Origin: Ochotona curzoniae
Lineage: Eukaryota > Chordata > Mammalia > Lagomorpha > Ochotonidae
NCBI RefSeq assembly: GCF_017591425.1
Contig: NW_024465369.1
Span: 28,997,001 to 29,061,000 of the forward strand
Reading direction: 5' to 3'
DNA length: 64,000 bases
Positions 47,446 through 59,070 of this stretch are shown here, in pieces. The notes under the pieces are model-generated. The model worked only from the letters and a program-made list of their open reading frames with translations, made no database searches and was not told the DNA's origin. The number at the start of each line of letters is the position of its first letter. The stretch's first letter is position 1. Position numbers and translations under genes: made by a program.

Positions 47446-47599
47446 GGGACATTTTGACAACCAAAAATAACACAAACTTATTGAACGAACATTTCAAGAG
47501 TAATTAATTGACATGTCTAAGTTTAGGCACATCATACAAAGATCCCTGACAGCACACAATGCCAAGTTCACCATAAACATTGAAAAAGCAACCTATTTG

Positions 47600-47920
47600 A
47601 AGGATAGTTTCATGGCATAAATAATTAACCCACCCCTTAGAATGCTTGTTCAAATCTTGGTTACGCTGCTTCTAAAGCTTCTTTGTACTAATTGTGGTAG
47701 GCAGAAGGTGATGGCTTAAATTCTTGATACCCTGCCATCCCCATGGGAGACTACATGAAATTCTTGCCTTCAGACTTCCACCTGGTCAAGCACTGCCTGT
47801 TGCAAACATTTTGAAAATGAATCTCAATCTCTGCCTCCCTCTCTCTCCCATCTTCTCTCCCACCTGCTCTCTCTCTCTCTCCTCCTTCCTACTGCTTTCT
47901 GTTTTAAAACTAGAAAAAAA
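47600..47920 (+). mobile_element. Old CSINE, + strand
   Basis: A weakly preserved head, 'tcttggttacgctgcttcta', 'ccatgggagactacatgaaa', then a long CT tract (47829-47885) and 'ctgttttaaaactagaaaaa'. Call rests on the order of body features and the CT tract. Confidence 0.55.
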
Positions 47921-48531
47921 CATTTATTAAGTTATAGTCCTTTGTTTTCTACTTAGGAGTAAATAAGGAAAATATTTAAAATCATACTATCAAAGTAGAA
48001 ATACTCCAAGTTGTCTATCAATCTAAAACCCTTTTAGACTCTAATCCTTTTGTCAGTTTTACAGTGTATGCACAAAATTTTCATGATATGAAAGTCTTTT
48101 CTTAAGAGAGCAGCTTCCTATTAAGCATTAGAGTACAATCTTCAATTATGAGAGCACTGAAAATAGACAACAATATAGTGTAGATAAAAGGATTTTGATA
48201 GACTTGACATCATCTTGCTGGTAATGTAATGATGCTAGTGAGCACTGAATACTTGATAATAATATCAAAGAGATTAAAATCCTATGTTGACAAGTCTGTA
48301 TTAACTAGAAAAGATCTACATCTTTCCAGAGAATTTAAATCTTTTTAAAATATATTTTTAGCATAAGTTGTAAGTTCTTGAAGCGAAATAGTATGGCTTA
48401 AATAAAACAAATGCATGCTGCTGCTAATTTTACAGTCTGACTACTCTGCACCAGTAGTGGTTCCATAAAACTGTCCATGTAACAACGCTCCTTGCTTCCT
48501 AATTATCCCTTTTTTTTTTTTTTGTCTGTAG
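47921..48531. other. AT-rich DNA, nothing recognised
   Basis: No gene, RNA or repeat is identified. A 17-base T run lies at 48508-48524. Confidence 0.5.
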
Positions 48532-48547
48532 TTGCTGTCTGAATTTC

Positions 48548-48881
48548 TTTTTAATTTTTTTAAGATTTATTTTTATTGGAAAGGGAGATTTACAGAGAGG
48601 AGGAGAGACAGAACAGAAGATCTTCCATCCGATGGTTCACTCCCCAAGCAGCTGCAATGGCTTGGAGCAGAGCCAATCCGAAGCCAGGAGCCAGGAGCCT
48701 CTTCTGGGTCTTCCTTGTGGGTATGGGTCCCAATGCTTTAGACCGTCCTCAACTGCATTCCTAGGCCATACGCAGGAAGCTGGATGAGAAGTGGGGCTGC
48801 TAGGATATGAACTGGTGCCCATATGGGATCCCAGCGTGTTCAAGGTAAGGACTTTAACCACTGCACTATTGCACCGGGTCC
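48548..48881 (-). mobile_element. CSINE, full length, minus strand
   Basis: Reversed tail 'aagatttatttttattggaa', 'catccgatggttcactcccc', three 'ccagga' heptamer-like units, 'gaccgtcctcaactgcattc', 'ccactgcactattgcaccgg'. A 16-bp duplication 'ttgctgtctgaatttc' lies at 48532-48547 and 48882-48897. Confidence 0.95.
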
Positions 48882-48897
48882 TTGCTGTCTGAATTTC

Positions 48898-49397
48898 AAC
48901 CTAAGGAAATAGGGTAGAAGGCATGTCTGACACAAGTAACTCAATTGTAATTAGTGATAGAGAAGTTGTTTTCTTTACTTCTACCCCACTTTTTGGCAAT
49001 AATTCAATCACAGCATTACATTCCAATGTGGCCATAGAAAGGAGTCCAAGATGACAAAATTCTTCTTTAAAAAAATATTGACGTTGGTGGCTAGTACTGA
49101 ATGTTCTAAACTACATATGCTTTTTTTGTAGTGTAAAATTCTATACATATGGCTAGAGAGTATATAGCATATAAATGATGATGAAAGGAGGTTGGAAAGG
49201 AATATAATTTTAATTTTTTCTGTGAAAGATGTATTTACTCCTAAATAACAGATTGTTGGCCTTGTGACTGCTATTGAAGGACTATACTATTTTATAATAC
49301 AGGTAAAATCATGAGGAGGAAGGGAAAAAGAAAGGGTAGAAAGGGGATTCCCTGAGGCTATGCAACTGTATCCCTGAAAAAATAATTATTTATTTTT
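48898..49397. other. AT-rich DNA, nothing recognised
   Basis: No gene, RNA or repeat is identified. Confidence 0.5.
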
Positions 49398-49715
49398 CGG
49401 CCAGGCACCATGGTATAACAGGCATAGCCTGTGTTTGTGGCAGCGGCATCCCAAAAAGATGCCTGTTTGTATCCCAGCTGATTCACTTCTGACCCAATTC
49501 TATGCTTTGTCACCTTAGAGAAGAGAGGGAAACATCTGGATCTTTAGGCCCCTGTATCCACCTGGAAGACCTGGAAAAGTCTCATGGACTCTGGTGTCTG
49601 TTTAGTCATTTCTAGATGTTGCAACCTTCTGGGGAGTGAACCAGTAGTTGGAATACCTCACCATTTGTTCTTCTAAGTATAAATCTGCATTTCATAAATT
49701 AAATAAATTAATTTA
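49398..49715 (+). mobile_element. Old CSINE, + strand
   Basis: 'ggccaggcaccatggtataa' head, 'tgtatcccagctgattcact', 'acctggaagacctggaaaag', 'gtgaaccagtagttggaata', and an AAATTA tail. Confidence 0.8.
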
Positions 49716-49721
49716 AAATTT

Positions 49722-49945
49722 TAAATATATTTATTTTCATTTGAAAAGCAGAGTTAGAGAGGGGCAGAAATAGATCTTCCATGAACTGGTTCACTCCGCA
49801 GACAACTTCAATGAGCAGTGCTGGGCCATGCCAAAGCTAGGAACCAGAAGCTTCAACTAGGTCTGTTATGAAAGTAGTAGGGATCCGAGCATTTGTATCA
49901 TCATCCATTGCTTTCTGCAGGCCATAAATTATTAGAATTATACAT
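49722..49945 (-). mobile_element. Old partial CSINE, minus strand
   Basis: Reversed tail 'atatttattttcatttgaaa', 'ccatgaactggttcactccg', 'gctgggccatgccaaagcta'. It runs directly into the next + strand copy, so the head is lost. Confidence 0.7.
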
Positions 49946-49947
49946 AT

Positions 49948-50250
49948 GGGGCTAGTCTAACACAGGAGTAAAACCACTACCTGCAATGCCAACATCAAAT
50001 ATGGGTGTGAGTTTTTGTTTTGGTTGTTGCACTTTCAATCCAGTTCACTATTTAACATTCTGAGAGGACAATCAAAGACAGTGCAAGAACTCATTCCCTT
50101 GCCACCCATGTGGGTAAATAGGATAAAACTCCTTGCTTCAACCCGGTTTAGCACGGTGTAGACACTAGAGGGATGAAGCAGGGCATGGAAGAGCACTCTA
50201 CTGTGTCCCTCACTATCTCTGTAACTTATTTTCAAATAAAACACTCTGCA
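49948..50250 (+). mobile_element. Old CSINE, + strand
   Basis: 'ggggctagtctaacacagga' head, 'tgttgcactttcaatccagt', 'cacccatgtgggtaaatagg', 'tctctgtaacttattttcaa', 'ataaaac'. Third of three adjacent old SINEs. Confidence 0.75.
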
Positions 50251-51100
50251 AGATATGGGAATCGGTAGAAAAAAAAAACCAATAAAAAATTTAGAAAAAA
50301 AGTACAATTCTTTATAATTTACTTAAATAATTATTCACCATAAATTTACTATTATAATTACCGAAAACAAACCTAAAAGGGAGATTCACTTTCCATCTGA
50401 TCATGTGGCAACAACAAAGCCTGCCTTTAGGACAGATTACTTCTGAGTTTCCATTGCCTATGCAAGAAGGAACCAACAGTGCTGAAATAAAAATTTTCAA
50501 AAGGCATATGTACTCTAACTATAAAATTTTATTTTGGTCACTGCTTAATGAATATGGATTTTTATTTCTTGGCACACAGTATATGACTAACATCATTGAG
50601 CACAAAGTTCTCAAATCGTCTCATTCACTTTTCATTGTAATTACCCTTATTACCCTCTGTATGCTTCCTCCAGTTTGTGTTTTCTCCGGTGTTCACTTAT
50701 GATAAAACTATTGGAAGAGCTGAAGGTGACTGTGTCCTTTTTGTTATTAGCTTTTGGAAAGAATATTTTTTTCTACCCTAAAAGCATCTTGTTATAAATT
50801 TGTAACTTATTTAGTGCTTTATATTTATGAATGCTGTATTTCTTATTTAAAAGTGAGAACATATGCTCCTAAGTTTAATGCATTTGCCAGGGGTATTTAA
50901 CATATAAAAGCATTTTGCAATGATTGAGTAGGATTACTTATATGTCACAAAGCTTTAACATTTGTTTAATACTTTTGAGGTAACTACTGCTATCTCATGC
51001 ATTTTCCCAAATTGCCTGTTATACATTCCAGCCATCTGGAATCTTTACTTCTGTTTGAGAATTAATTTAAATAATTAAAAAAAATTTTTCCAACACAACC
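50251..51100. other. AT-rich DNA, nothing recognised
   Basis: No gene or repeat family recognised. A 99-codon + frame (50403-50702) has no identifiable domain and ends in hydrophobic, T-rich low-complexity sequence, so it is not called. Confidence 0.45.
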
Positions 51101-51430
51101 TAGTTTTAATTTTTTTCTTCTATTTTCTTTTTTGTTGACATTTTATTATCTTTAGAATTATTATTATCATTTTATGATACAGTTCCATAGGCTCCTGGTA
51201 TTTCCCTTATCCCAGCTCCAATTGCCCCCCACGCATACACCTAGTTCCTCTATATCATTACTAAACTATAGATCTTCATACACAGTCACATGTTCATCAT
51301 TGCGGGCATGGACAATGGCAGAAAGTCCAGCATCCTAACTTCAAGATAAAGTAAACAGTTTCATTGTAAGTCCACCTTTGTCTGGAAGTAGAGATGCATA
51401 TTGCATTGTATCCTCACATCTGGATATGTT

Positions 51431-51676
51431 AGTTTCCATGTCACAGCTACTGTAAATCCCCTCATATGAAAAGTCATAATAGAAAATCAACAATAGAAAG
51501 AAAAATAGAATTTACAATGTCATGAAGTTAAATGACATGTTACTAGATATGACAGTCTCCACTACATAGCTACTATACATCCCCTTAAATGAAAAGCCAC
51601 AAAACAGAATCAACATCAGGAAGAAAAATGAAATTAACAACACCATGAAGTTAAATAACATGCTACTAAATGACTA
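51431..51676 (-). repeat. Two 123-bp tandem repeats in the HAL1-like 3'UTR
   Basis: Units at 51431-51553 and 51554-51676 are collinear. Shared pieces include 'agctact', 'aatgaaaagcca'/'atatgaaaagtca', 'gaaagaaaaat'/'ggaagaaaaat', and 'catgaagttaaat' followed by 'acatg'. They differ by many substitutions, so the duplication is old. Confidence 0.8.
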
Positions 51677-52049
51677 ACGTATACTGAAGAAATGAAAATC
51701 AAGAACCTTCTAGCAGAAAAAGATGCTACTCTATGACTCATTGAAGAATTTAATCAGGAGAAAGTGTTTTGAAGAGATGAAACTGACAGAATACATCAAA
51801 TAACATGCAATATATTTTCCTTTGATTTTTGTTGGTGAAGTGTGCCTCTCCTAGATAACAAATAGATGTGTTTTGTTTTTTTAATCCAGTCTACTAATAT
51901 ATGACATTTGATTGAGCTTAAGCCATTTACATTCAGGGTTAAATACACATGTGTGGACCTTTGGTCCTGTCATTTTAGGGATGGGTTGTTCATTGGTTTA
52001 GTCTTCTGTTGTCGTTTTACTGGGATGTTCTTCACATTTGCCTTTGGTT

Positions 52050-52903
52050 TTAGTAGGTGCTATTCCTCTTCTCTGTCAAGAGAACATCTTGAAGTATCAT
52101 TTGTAGGGCAGGTATGGAAGAAGCAAATTCTTTTAACTTTTCTTGACTGTGGAAGAATTTTCTTTCATTTTCAAAGACAAAAGAAAGCTTTGCTGGATAT
52201 GTTACCCTAGGCCAACAATTTTTTTCTTTAGAATCTGGAATATGTCATTCCATTCTCTTCTTGCCTGTAAAGTTTCCTGTGAGAGGTCTGCTGTGAGCTT
52301 AATTGGCATTCCTTAATATGTCAATTGATTTTCTTCACGTGCACATTTCAGGATCTTTTCCTCATGTTCAATTGAAGAGACCAATATGACCATGTGTCTT
52401 GGTGAAGATGGCTTTTGATCAAGTCTGTTGGGAGTTCTGTGCCCCTCCTGGATCTTGTTTCCCAATTCTTTCTCCAGGTTAGGGAAATTTTCCTTGATTA
52501 TTTCATTAAATACATTTGCAAATTCAGCTTCTCTTTCTGCACCTTCTGTGACTCCCATAATTCTTATATTTGACATTTAAGCAGTGTCTTTGAATTCTTG
52601 AATACTTTTTTTGGCCTTATTCAGCTCTGCTTCCAGCTTTTTCTTTGCTTCCCCCTGGTGACAGGAGATATCTTCCAATTCTGAGATTCTTGCTTCTGCT
52701 TGCTTCATTCTATTTTGGAGACTCTCCACTGTACTTGTAATTTGCTCTAATGTGTTCTTAATTTCTGATATATCAGCCTTGATTAGCTTCGTTGTTGTTA
52801 TTGCTTGTGTAAAATATACCTTAAATTCTTTGAACTCTTGTATGTGCTTCTCATTGTTGATCAGAAGCTTTAAAATGAGTCTTATGGATTCTGTGTCTGC
52901 CAT
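52050..52903 (-). pseudogene. Broken L1/HAL1 ORF1 coding region
   Basis: The first 108 codons (52903-52577) encode a coiled coil rich in Glu, Lys and Ile. An in-frame stop at about 52577-52579 is followed at once by the RRM-type domain, which starts SNIRIMGVTEGAEREAEF and contains RTPNRLDQKPSSPRH. A second in-frame stop near 52313 interrupts it before the C-terminal domain (LSQETLQARREW), and a frameshift follows around 52220. The order and motifs match L1 ORF1 of about 280 codons. Two stops and a frameshift make it non-functional. Confidence 0.85.
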
Positions 52904-54145
52904 TTTCTCTATGCCTTCTTAAGGAACTCTGAGGTTAGCATGGAGTTTTGCTCCTTTGCAGGGGAGTTTTTGGTAATATTCATTGTGCTTTTGTCTTCTT
53001 TTGCTCTTGATCATTGTACTTTTGGTTAGTAGAGTCTCCTCCTTGGGGGCAAGTTTCTAAGCTGTGTCACCCACAGGTCTACAATGCGATTTTTCTTATT
53101 GCAGTTGGCACACAACTTTTTGCTTGTAGCCAATTGTGCCACTCTCTCCAATGAGTTGCAGGTCTGGGTTCTTAGGTTAGATTTCCACAAAGAACTCCAT
53201 AGCCCCAACTGCTGGTCATCAATCTCCACCTCCTGTGATATCGTACTGAGGCTGCACTGTAGTCTGTACAACTTTTCTCCCACTTCCAGTTGGAGCAGAT
53301 TCCCAAGATTAGGGAGACCAGGTGTCCTATATACCAGGGAGGTTGGGGGCGCTAATTTTGTTGGAACCTGTTGGATGTTAGGACTAGGTGCCACACGGAC
53401 CTATTTTGACCAGTATGATGTCATAGTGGGTATTATTTTCCTGTGAGTCCATTGCAATCCATGGACTCTGTGATTTCCTGCAAGCTCAGCACACGCACAG
53501 TTTACTGTTGTCCCCTGCAGTCCCAAAGCTATTGCCACACCTGACATACCCCTACTAGAGTTCTTGACCTGTTGGCAGTCAGGACTGAGGGTTATCCAGA
53601 CCTGTCTTGTGTGGAACTTGTAGAATGCCGTAGTTCACTGAGTCAGAAATGAGTTCACTCCCAGCTCAGAGTACACTCTGTCCTTTCTCTTGCCTTTGCC
53701 TCCTTATGCAAAATGGTGCCCAATTCAGCTCTATGGGGCTGACTGGGCTGTGAAATCCACTCTGTTCTCGCACTGCCTATCTGGGATCTGCTCTGTCTCT
53801 GCTCCTGTTCAGATTAAACAGACCAGTTGAACGTACAATTCTTTGTCTGGATTCACTTCCCAAGCTCCCAGTGAAAGTCCCTTCCCTGCTCATTGCTGGT
53901 GGAGTTCCAGCTGCTGGTGTTCAGATCACTGTTAGCTGAATGCTGCTGGAGTATCATTCACTGCAACACTACACAGCTGTGCCCGCTGCTTTTCTGTGTC
54001 TGTCAGTCTCCAGGTACCCCTCTGCAGTTGTTCTGTCCTTTCCCATTTCCTGAAATATGTCCTCTCTGCTTCATCCTGACTAAATGTTTTTCTGTCCATT
54101 CAAACATGTCCTTACCCTATTCTACCATCTTGATTCTCCTAATTT
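52904..54145 (-). promoter_or_regulatory. 5'UTR of the HAL1-like element
   Basis: This region is GC-richer than the surroundings and lies between a YY1-type start and ORF1, so by analogy it is the internal promoter. Overlapping open frames of 120-122 codons on opposite strands (53084-53446 and 53394-53026) have no recognisable domain and are treated as chance. Confidence 0.6.
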
Positions 54146-54159
54146 TTAAAATTAATTTT

Positions 54160-55020
54160 TTTTATTAGTATGTTGCAAAAATACTTATTTGGTGTCCTTG
54201 TAGAGAATTAGGCCACAGATAAACTATCTTTTTGCCATGTGGGCCCATGCTTTATCATAGAGTTTTTTAAGCACCTGTACAGTTATATAAATACTTATTT
54301 GTTTATTGCAATGAAGGGTACTTATAAATATAATGTCATTCTATGTACCATTCGCAAAAAAATTTTACAAGCTAGTAATGTAAAATCTAGCATTCAATGA
54401 ACCCCAGGATAAGTAATTATTCTGCCTGGAAAACTACATGAACAAGTCATAAATTGGATGCTTTAAAATACATAAATCTTCTATCATGTAGGCTTGAGTT
54501 TAAAAGTGCAGAAATTATTTTAGCTTCTTTAAAGTATCCTTAGCATTAATAATAATTCAAGCCATGGTTTAAAAGATTAGTTGAACTGGGTTGTCAGTGG
54601 AGCTCTACTACTAAAACTGCATGACCTCTTTGGATCTTTGTCTTTCGTTATTCAGAAAAACAGAGTCAGGTGGATCAGAGGTTACAGAATAGTGGTCTCC
54701 ATTTTCACATGTGAATCCAAATGAGTCTCTTGTTTAAAAATGACTACTCTATTTAAAATGACTACTCTTTTATTTACTCTAGTGTATTACCATGATTATC
54801 TGCTAGATAATTCTTGACAGTCCTCAACATAAACTTTATTCTTGCATTATACAGGAAAAATATAACTATTATAAAATTTTCATTTTTTTTCAAATAAAAA
54901 ATGAGTGACCTAAAAGTTGAGAATCTGTGAAGAGTAAGAAAAGTTTTAGCAGAAAAGTGATTCACTTGACAAAAGTATGTCCTTAATACAATTTGGAAAT
55001 ATTTGATCTTGGAATCTGGC
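54160..55020. other. AT-rich DNA, nothing recognised
   Basis: No gene, RNA or repeat is identified. Confidence 0.5.
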
Positions 55021-55032
55021 AACATACAGATA

Positions 55033-55373
55033 TTTTTTTTTTTAAAAAAAAGATTTATTTTATTTTTATTGGAAAGGCGGATATGCAGAGGGGAGGAGAG
55101 ACCGAGAGGAAGATCTTCCATCCGATGGTTCATTCCCCAAGTGACCACAATGGCTGGAGCTAAGCCAATCAGAAGCCTGGAGCCAGGAGCCTCTTCTGGA
55201 AATCCCACGCGGGTGCAAGGTCTCAAGGCTCTTTGGCCATCCTTGACTGCTTTCCCAGGCCACATGCAGGGAGCTGGATGGGAAGCACGGCCACTGGGAT
55301 TAGAACCAGCGCCCATATGGGATCCTGGTGTGTGCAAGGCGAGGACTTTAACCAGTAGCTACTGCGCAGGCCC
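55033..55373 (-). mobile_element. Young CSINE, full length, minus strand
   Basis: Poly(T), 'aagatttattttatttttat', 'tggaaaggcggatatgcaga', 'gagctggatgggaagcacgg', 'gcgaggactttaaccagtag', 'ctactgcgcaggccc'. Duplication 'aacatacagata' (55021-55032) recurs at 55374-55385 with one mismatch. Confidence 0.93.
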
Positions 55374-55385
55374 AACGTACAGATA

Positions 55386-56071
55386 GTTCAAGGGAAGCCA
55401 TCAGTACATTGTCCTTTTAATGTAAAAGATGGTTTGGAATATCCTGCATGTATTATCACACAACTAAAGAAGGTCTGTAAATTTCAGTAAGTGAAGAATG
55501 GATCTGTGTTTTGTGACTTTGGTGTCACTTTGATAAATTTTGCTGCTATGATAAACATTGTGTTCTTTAGGTGCTAAATACAAACACTGAAATTTATATT
55601 ATGATTAATATCTTTCTGATCCATCATGGCAAGGCAACCATAATTTACTTTAACTCTGGTTATATTTTGATGTGTGCACATTTTTTACTGGCTCTCAGGT
55701 CACTTGTTGACATATATTGAAAGGATTCCTCATTTAAGTGATTTTACTCTATAATCATAATCTTGTAAAACTTTGTATTTATTTCATATGCCAGTAAACT
55801 TAAGAAATGCATCTTAATCTTTGTAAAGAGAATGTAATCCTTTAACGATATCCATGTTTGTAAAGAGTTTCAGATTTTGCCATGCTGTTTACTAAGCTGA
55901 TCTGTCTCATTTAATATTTACATTAACCCCCAGTTCAGAAGGAAACTGAAATCTAATTCCCATTTTGTAAGTGAAGATGTAAGTGTGGATGAAAGTGTGT
56001 GTAAGTCAGCTGTCATCATATACTGAGTGGGGAAGAGCAATCCCTTGCTGATCAGAAAGATTGATTTTTTT
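55386..56071. other. AT-rich DNA, nothing recognised
   Basis: No gene, RNA or repeat is identified. Confidence 0.5.
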
Positions 56072-56195
56072 CAGATTGGCGCAGCACAGGTCACTGTGGT
56101 CACTTGGGGAGTGAGTCATCGGACAGAAGATCTTCCTCTCTGTCCTCCTCTCTGTATATCTGACTTTGCAATAAAAATAAATAAATCTTTAAACA
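56072..56195 (+). mobile_element. 5'-truncated CSINE, + strand
   Basis: Only the right part is present: 'cagattggcgcagcacaggt', 'cacttggggagtgagtcatc', 'ggacagaagatcttcctctc', 'tgcaataaaaataaataaat'. The head with A and B boxes is absent, so it could not be transcribed by RNA polymerase III. Confidence 0.88.
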
Positions 56196-56849
56196 GAAAT
56201 AATATGTCTATGGATATGGAATATAAGATAGAAATATGCAAACTAAAATTTATTTTCTTAAACAAATATGAAATAATGAGAAGCATAAGGTTCTGGCCCT
56301 CCTTGATTCCCTCAACAACACTGATTATTGGCTGGGTCTTTACCTGCATTGAAGAAAGGAAATGCATAGGTGTTTTTTATTTGTTTGTTTTTGGTCTGTT
56401 TTTTTAGAGAGAAATAAAAAACTGCCATTACCAGAAAATGAACAAAACAAATTTCACTGTATTGACAGTATTGACAGATTAATCCTTTGCTTGGCTAGCT
56501 GAAGAAGCACCATCCACAATATACTTTAATTGCCAGAATTAAACAGAATCTGATTCGGAAGTTGTTAAAAATAGTGTTCAAAGTTGCCCTTCTAGCATGA
56601 CAGCTCAATGACCTAGCTCCCTAGTGAAACTGATGAAAAATTTATGAAATTCTAACATCTCAACCATTTAAAAACATTCATAAACACCTCTAAAGAAGAC
56701 AAAAGAAGCATTTATTCAGGAAAATCTATCAAAACTCAGTAAGAAACATAAGACTTTCTAATAAACCAGTCCTTTCCCCTCATTTTCAGACACTTTTCAG
56801 AGAAGTAAAATGAGAACAAAGCATTCCCTCTTAAATTACTATGCTGCCA

Positions 56850-57140
56850 GGAGGTGTCTTACATCAGCATTTCTAATTCATCCTCAGCTTCTATTGCTGA
56901 GGCTTGCTTCCCAGGTAAATTCTCTGATCCCCTGCTGATGTGTATTGGAATGCAGCAGAGAACTAATGCTTGGGTCCTTGTTATCTTTGGGGAAACTCAG
57001 AAAAACTTTTAGGTTCCAGACTTCATATTGGCCCAGCCTCTTTAATTTCATCATTTGGGGAGTAAAACAACAGATGAAAGATCTTACCTCTCCATCCTGC
57101 CCACTCCATCCCACTCTCTTGCCCTTTTCCTCTTAAATCT
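56850..57140 (+). mobile_element. Old CSINE, + strand
   Basis: The left part is poorly preserved. The right part is clear: 'cttcatattggcccagcctc', 'atttggggagtaaaacaaca', 'gatgaaagatcttacctctc', then a pyrimidine tract. Confidence 0.65.
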
Positions 57141-57541
57141 TATCCTCTTTTGCCCTCCTTTCTCCCTTCTTCTCATGCTGCCCTTCTCTTAGCAACATTC
57201 CTTGGTATTTGAGAAAAAAAATAATAATACAAATCATATTTTCTGAGTGTAATGAGATTAAATTAGAAGCTATTGAAGCAAAGAAATTTATTGAAAGCAT
57301 AAAAAAATGTGAAAGATAATGCATTCCTAGTGAGCCAAAATATAAAGGGTATTAGAAAAAGCTTTGAGATATTTTAAAATGAAGACAATATATGAAAAGC
57401 TAAGGAATTCAGGTAAAGAACTGAGTAGAGGTAAATTCGTTGCTGTAAATGTTCATACTTCCAGGTCTAACTCCTAAAAGCCTAATCTTCCAGCTGAGAA
57501 ACAGGAAAAAATTAACACTAAACTTAAACTTTTCTTTCTTG

Positions 57542-57830
57542 GGACTGGAGGCGTGGCCTAGCGGCTAAAGTCCTTGCCTTGAACATGCCAGGATACCATA
57601 TGGGCGTTGGTTCTAATCCCAGCAGCTGCACTTCCCATCTAGCTCCCTGCTTGTGGCCTGGGAAAGCAGTTGAGACTCTGCTTAGGAGGCCTGGAGGAAG
57701 TTCCTGGCTCCTGGCTTCAATTTTGTGCAGCTCTAGCCATTGCAGTCACCTAGGGATTAAATGAATAGACCCAAGATCTTCCTCTGTCTCTCCTCCTCTC
57801 TGTATATCTGATTTGTAATTTAAAAAAAAA
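57542..57830 (+). mobile_element. CSINE, + strand, internal deletion
   Basis: 'ggactggaggcgtggcctag' head, 'ggttctaatcccagcagctg', 'cctgggaaagcagttgagac', then a gap in the 'cccaaagctttggg' block, 'ggaagttcctggctcctggc', 'aagatcttcctctgtctctc', and an A tail. Confidence 0.9.
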
Positions 57831-58056
57831 GAAAATTATTATTTACTTGATGGCAGCCAATGTGGAGAAAGTCATATGATAATAATATAGTAGCAGAAAA
57901 AAATTGAGTATAATCAGTATCATATACTGATTTATGTTATCATTATGGTATAGTTTTATAGCTCATGTGAATTTCTCTTATCTCCTCACCTAAAGTCAGA
58001 TAGATCTATGATTTTTTCAAAATTCATAGAAAATACTTTAAGCATACTCCAGCACT

Positions 58057-58391
58057 TTTTTTAAAGATTTATTTTTTTTTTTATTGGACAGTCTGATACA
58101 TAGAGAAGAGAGACAAAGAGGAAGATCTTCCATCTGATGGATCACTCCTCAAGCAGCAACAATGGCTGGAGCTTAACCAAGCTGGAGCCAGGAGCCAGGA
58201 GCCAGGAGCCTCTTCTGGGTCTGCCACACTGGTGCAGAGTCCCAAGGCTTTGGGCCATCCTTGATTGCTTTCCCAGGCCACAAGTTGGGAGCTTGATGGG
58301 AAGCAGGGCCACCAGGACAAAATGCAGAGCCCATATGGGATCCCAGTGAGTGCAAGGCAAGGACTTTAGCCGCTAGGCTACCGTGCTGGGC
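58057..58391 (-). mobile_element. CSINE with GGAGCCA array, minus strand
   Basis: Reversed tail 'aaagatttattttttttttt', 'cagtctgatacatagagaag', then four tandem 'ggagcca' heptamers at about 58183-58210, 'caggccacaagttgggagct', 'ggactttagccgctaggcta', 'ccgtgctgggct'. A short duplication 'ctccag' is possible. Confidence 0.92.
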
Positions 58392-58395
58392 TCCA

Positions 58396-59050
58396 GTATC
58401 CTGTGAGTTGGGCCTATAAAATTCTCTGTTATTTGACAAGTTTCCAGCTGAACTCTTTGTAATCCAGACTTTTGGCAAATTTGTGTGAAGTACATTGAAG
58501 CTACACAACTGAGTTAAGTGCACAGATTGAAAGAATGGTAGTCTATTTCTCACCCAGATTGGCTTCAAGGCTATTTTAAGTCACTTACTTTTGTATCCCT
58601 TTGTTATTTCTTTCCATTTTGCTTGAGGCATATTTACTATCTCACTGACTTTTGCTATGTGTGTTTCTTAAGTGATAAAAGCTTCATCAGATCTATAAAG
58701 CACATAAACATGCACAAATCTGGCAGCTGTGCCATATTACTCATCCCTCTCTGAAGGAGCTATATCAGGTCAATTTCTCTTATAAGGAAGAAATGAGTTT
58801 TAAAAGATTTTCACAGTATTTGCTTATAAAATATGGCTCCAGTTTGTCCCCAAATTTGAAATATTGGATATCTGTACAGTTCAAAAATTTTGGTTAATAA
58901 GAAATATTATTCTTTTCTGTACCTCAATTCTTGTTTTACATACCTATCTTACTTGGATAGAATAAACTTAGTATAAATCATTTTAAAGTACTATTTTCCC
59001 CCCCCTCAATTTTCTGCTTATGTGATAGTATGTCTATGGGGTGGGAGATT
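58396..59050. other. AT-rich DNA, nothing recognised
   Basis: No gene, RNA or repeat is identified. Confidence 0.5.
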
Positions 59051-59070
59051 AAGATAGAATGGATATTTTT

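Larger units (their letters stand above)
51110..54145 (-). mobile_element. HAL1-like half-L1 element, near full length, broken
   Basis: On the minus strand the element begins at about 54145 with 'aatcaagatggtagaatagg', a YY1-type L1 start. It has a 5'UTR of about 1.2 kb and an L1-type ORF1 (start at 52901-52903, end near 52050), followed by a short stretch resembling the first 20-odd codons of an L1 endonuclease, then an abrupt move into a 3'UTR that ends with 'cctatggaactgtatcat' and an A/T-rich tail. A reverse transcriptase is absent. ORF1 plus 3'UTR without ORF2 is the definition of HAL1. Both ends look preserved, so the missing ORF2 is probably ancestral rather than a 5' truncation. Flanks 'cctagttttaa' and 'cctaatttttaa' may be a decayed duplication. 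Confidence 0.75.

Noticed and set aside
52313..52903. Two separate functional small proteins on the minus strand
   Set aside because: They are consecutive parts of one L1-type ORF1 split by an in-frame stop, with another stop and a frameshift further on.
53026..53446. Overlapping 120-codon frames on both strands in the HAL1-like 5'UTR
   Set aside because: No domain, mutually overlapping on opposite strands, and located in a GC-richer non-coding region of a decayed element.
55003..55386. 127- and 187-codon frames over the SINE at 55 kb
   Set aside because: They are read-through of a CSINE; the same peptide phrases recur at every other young SINE in the window.
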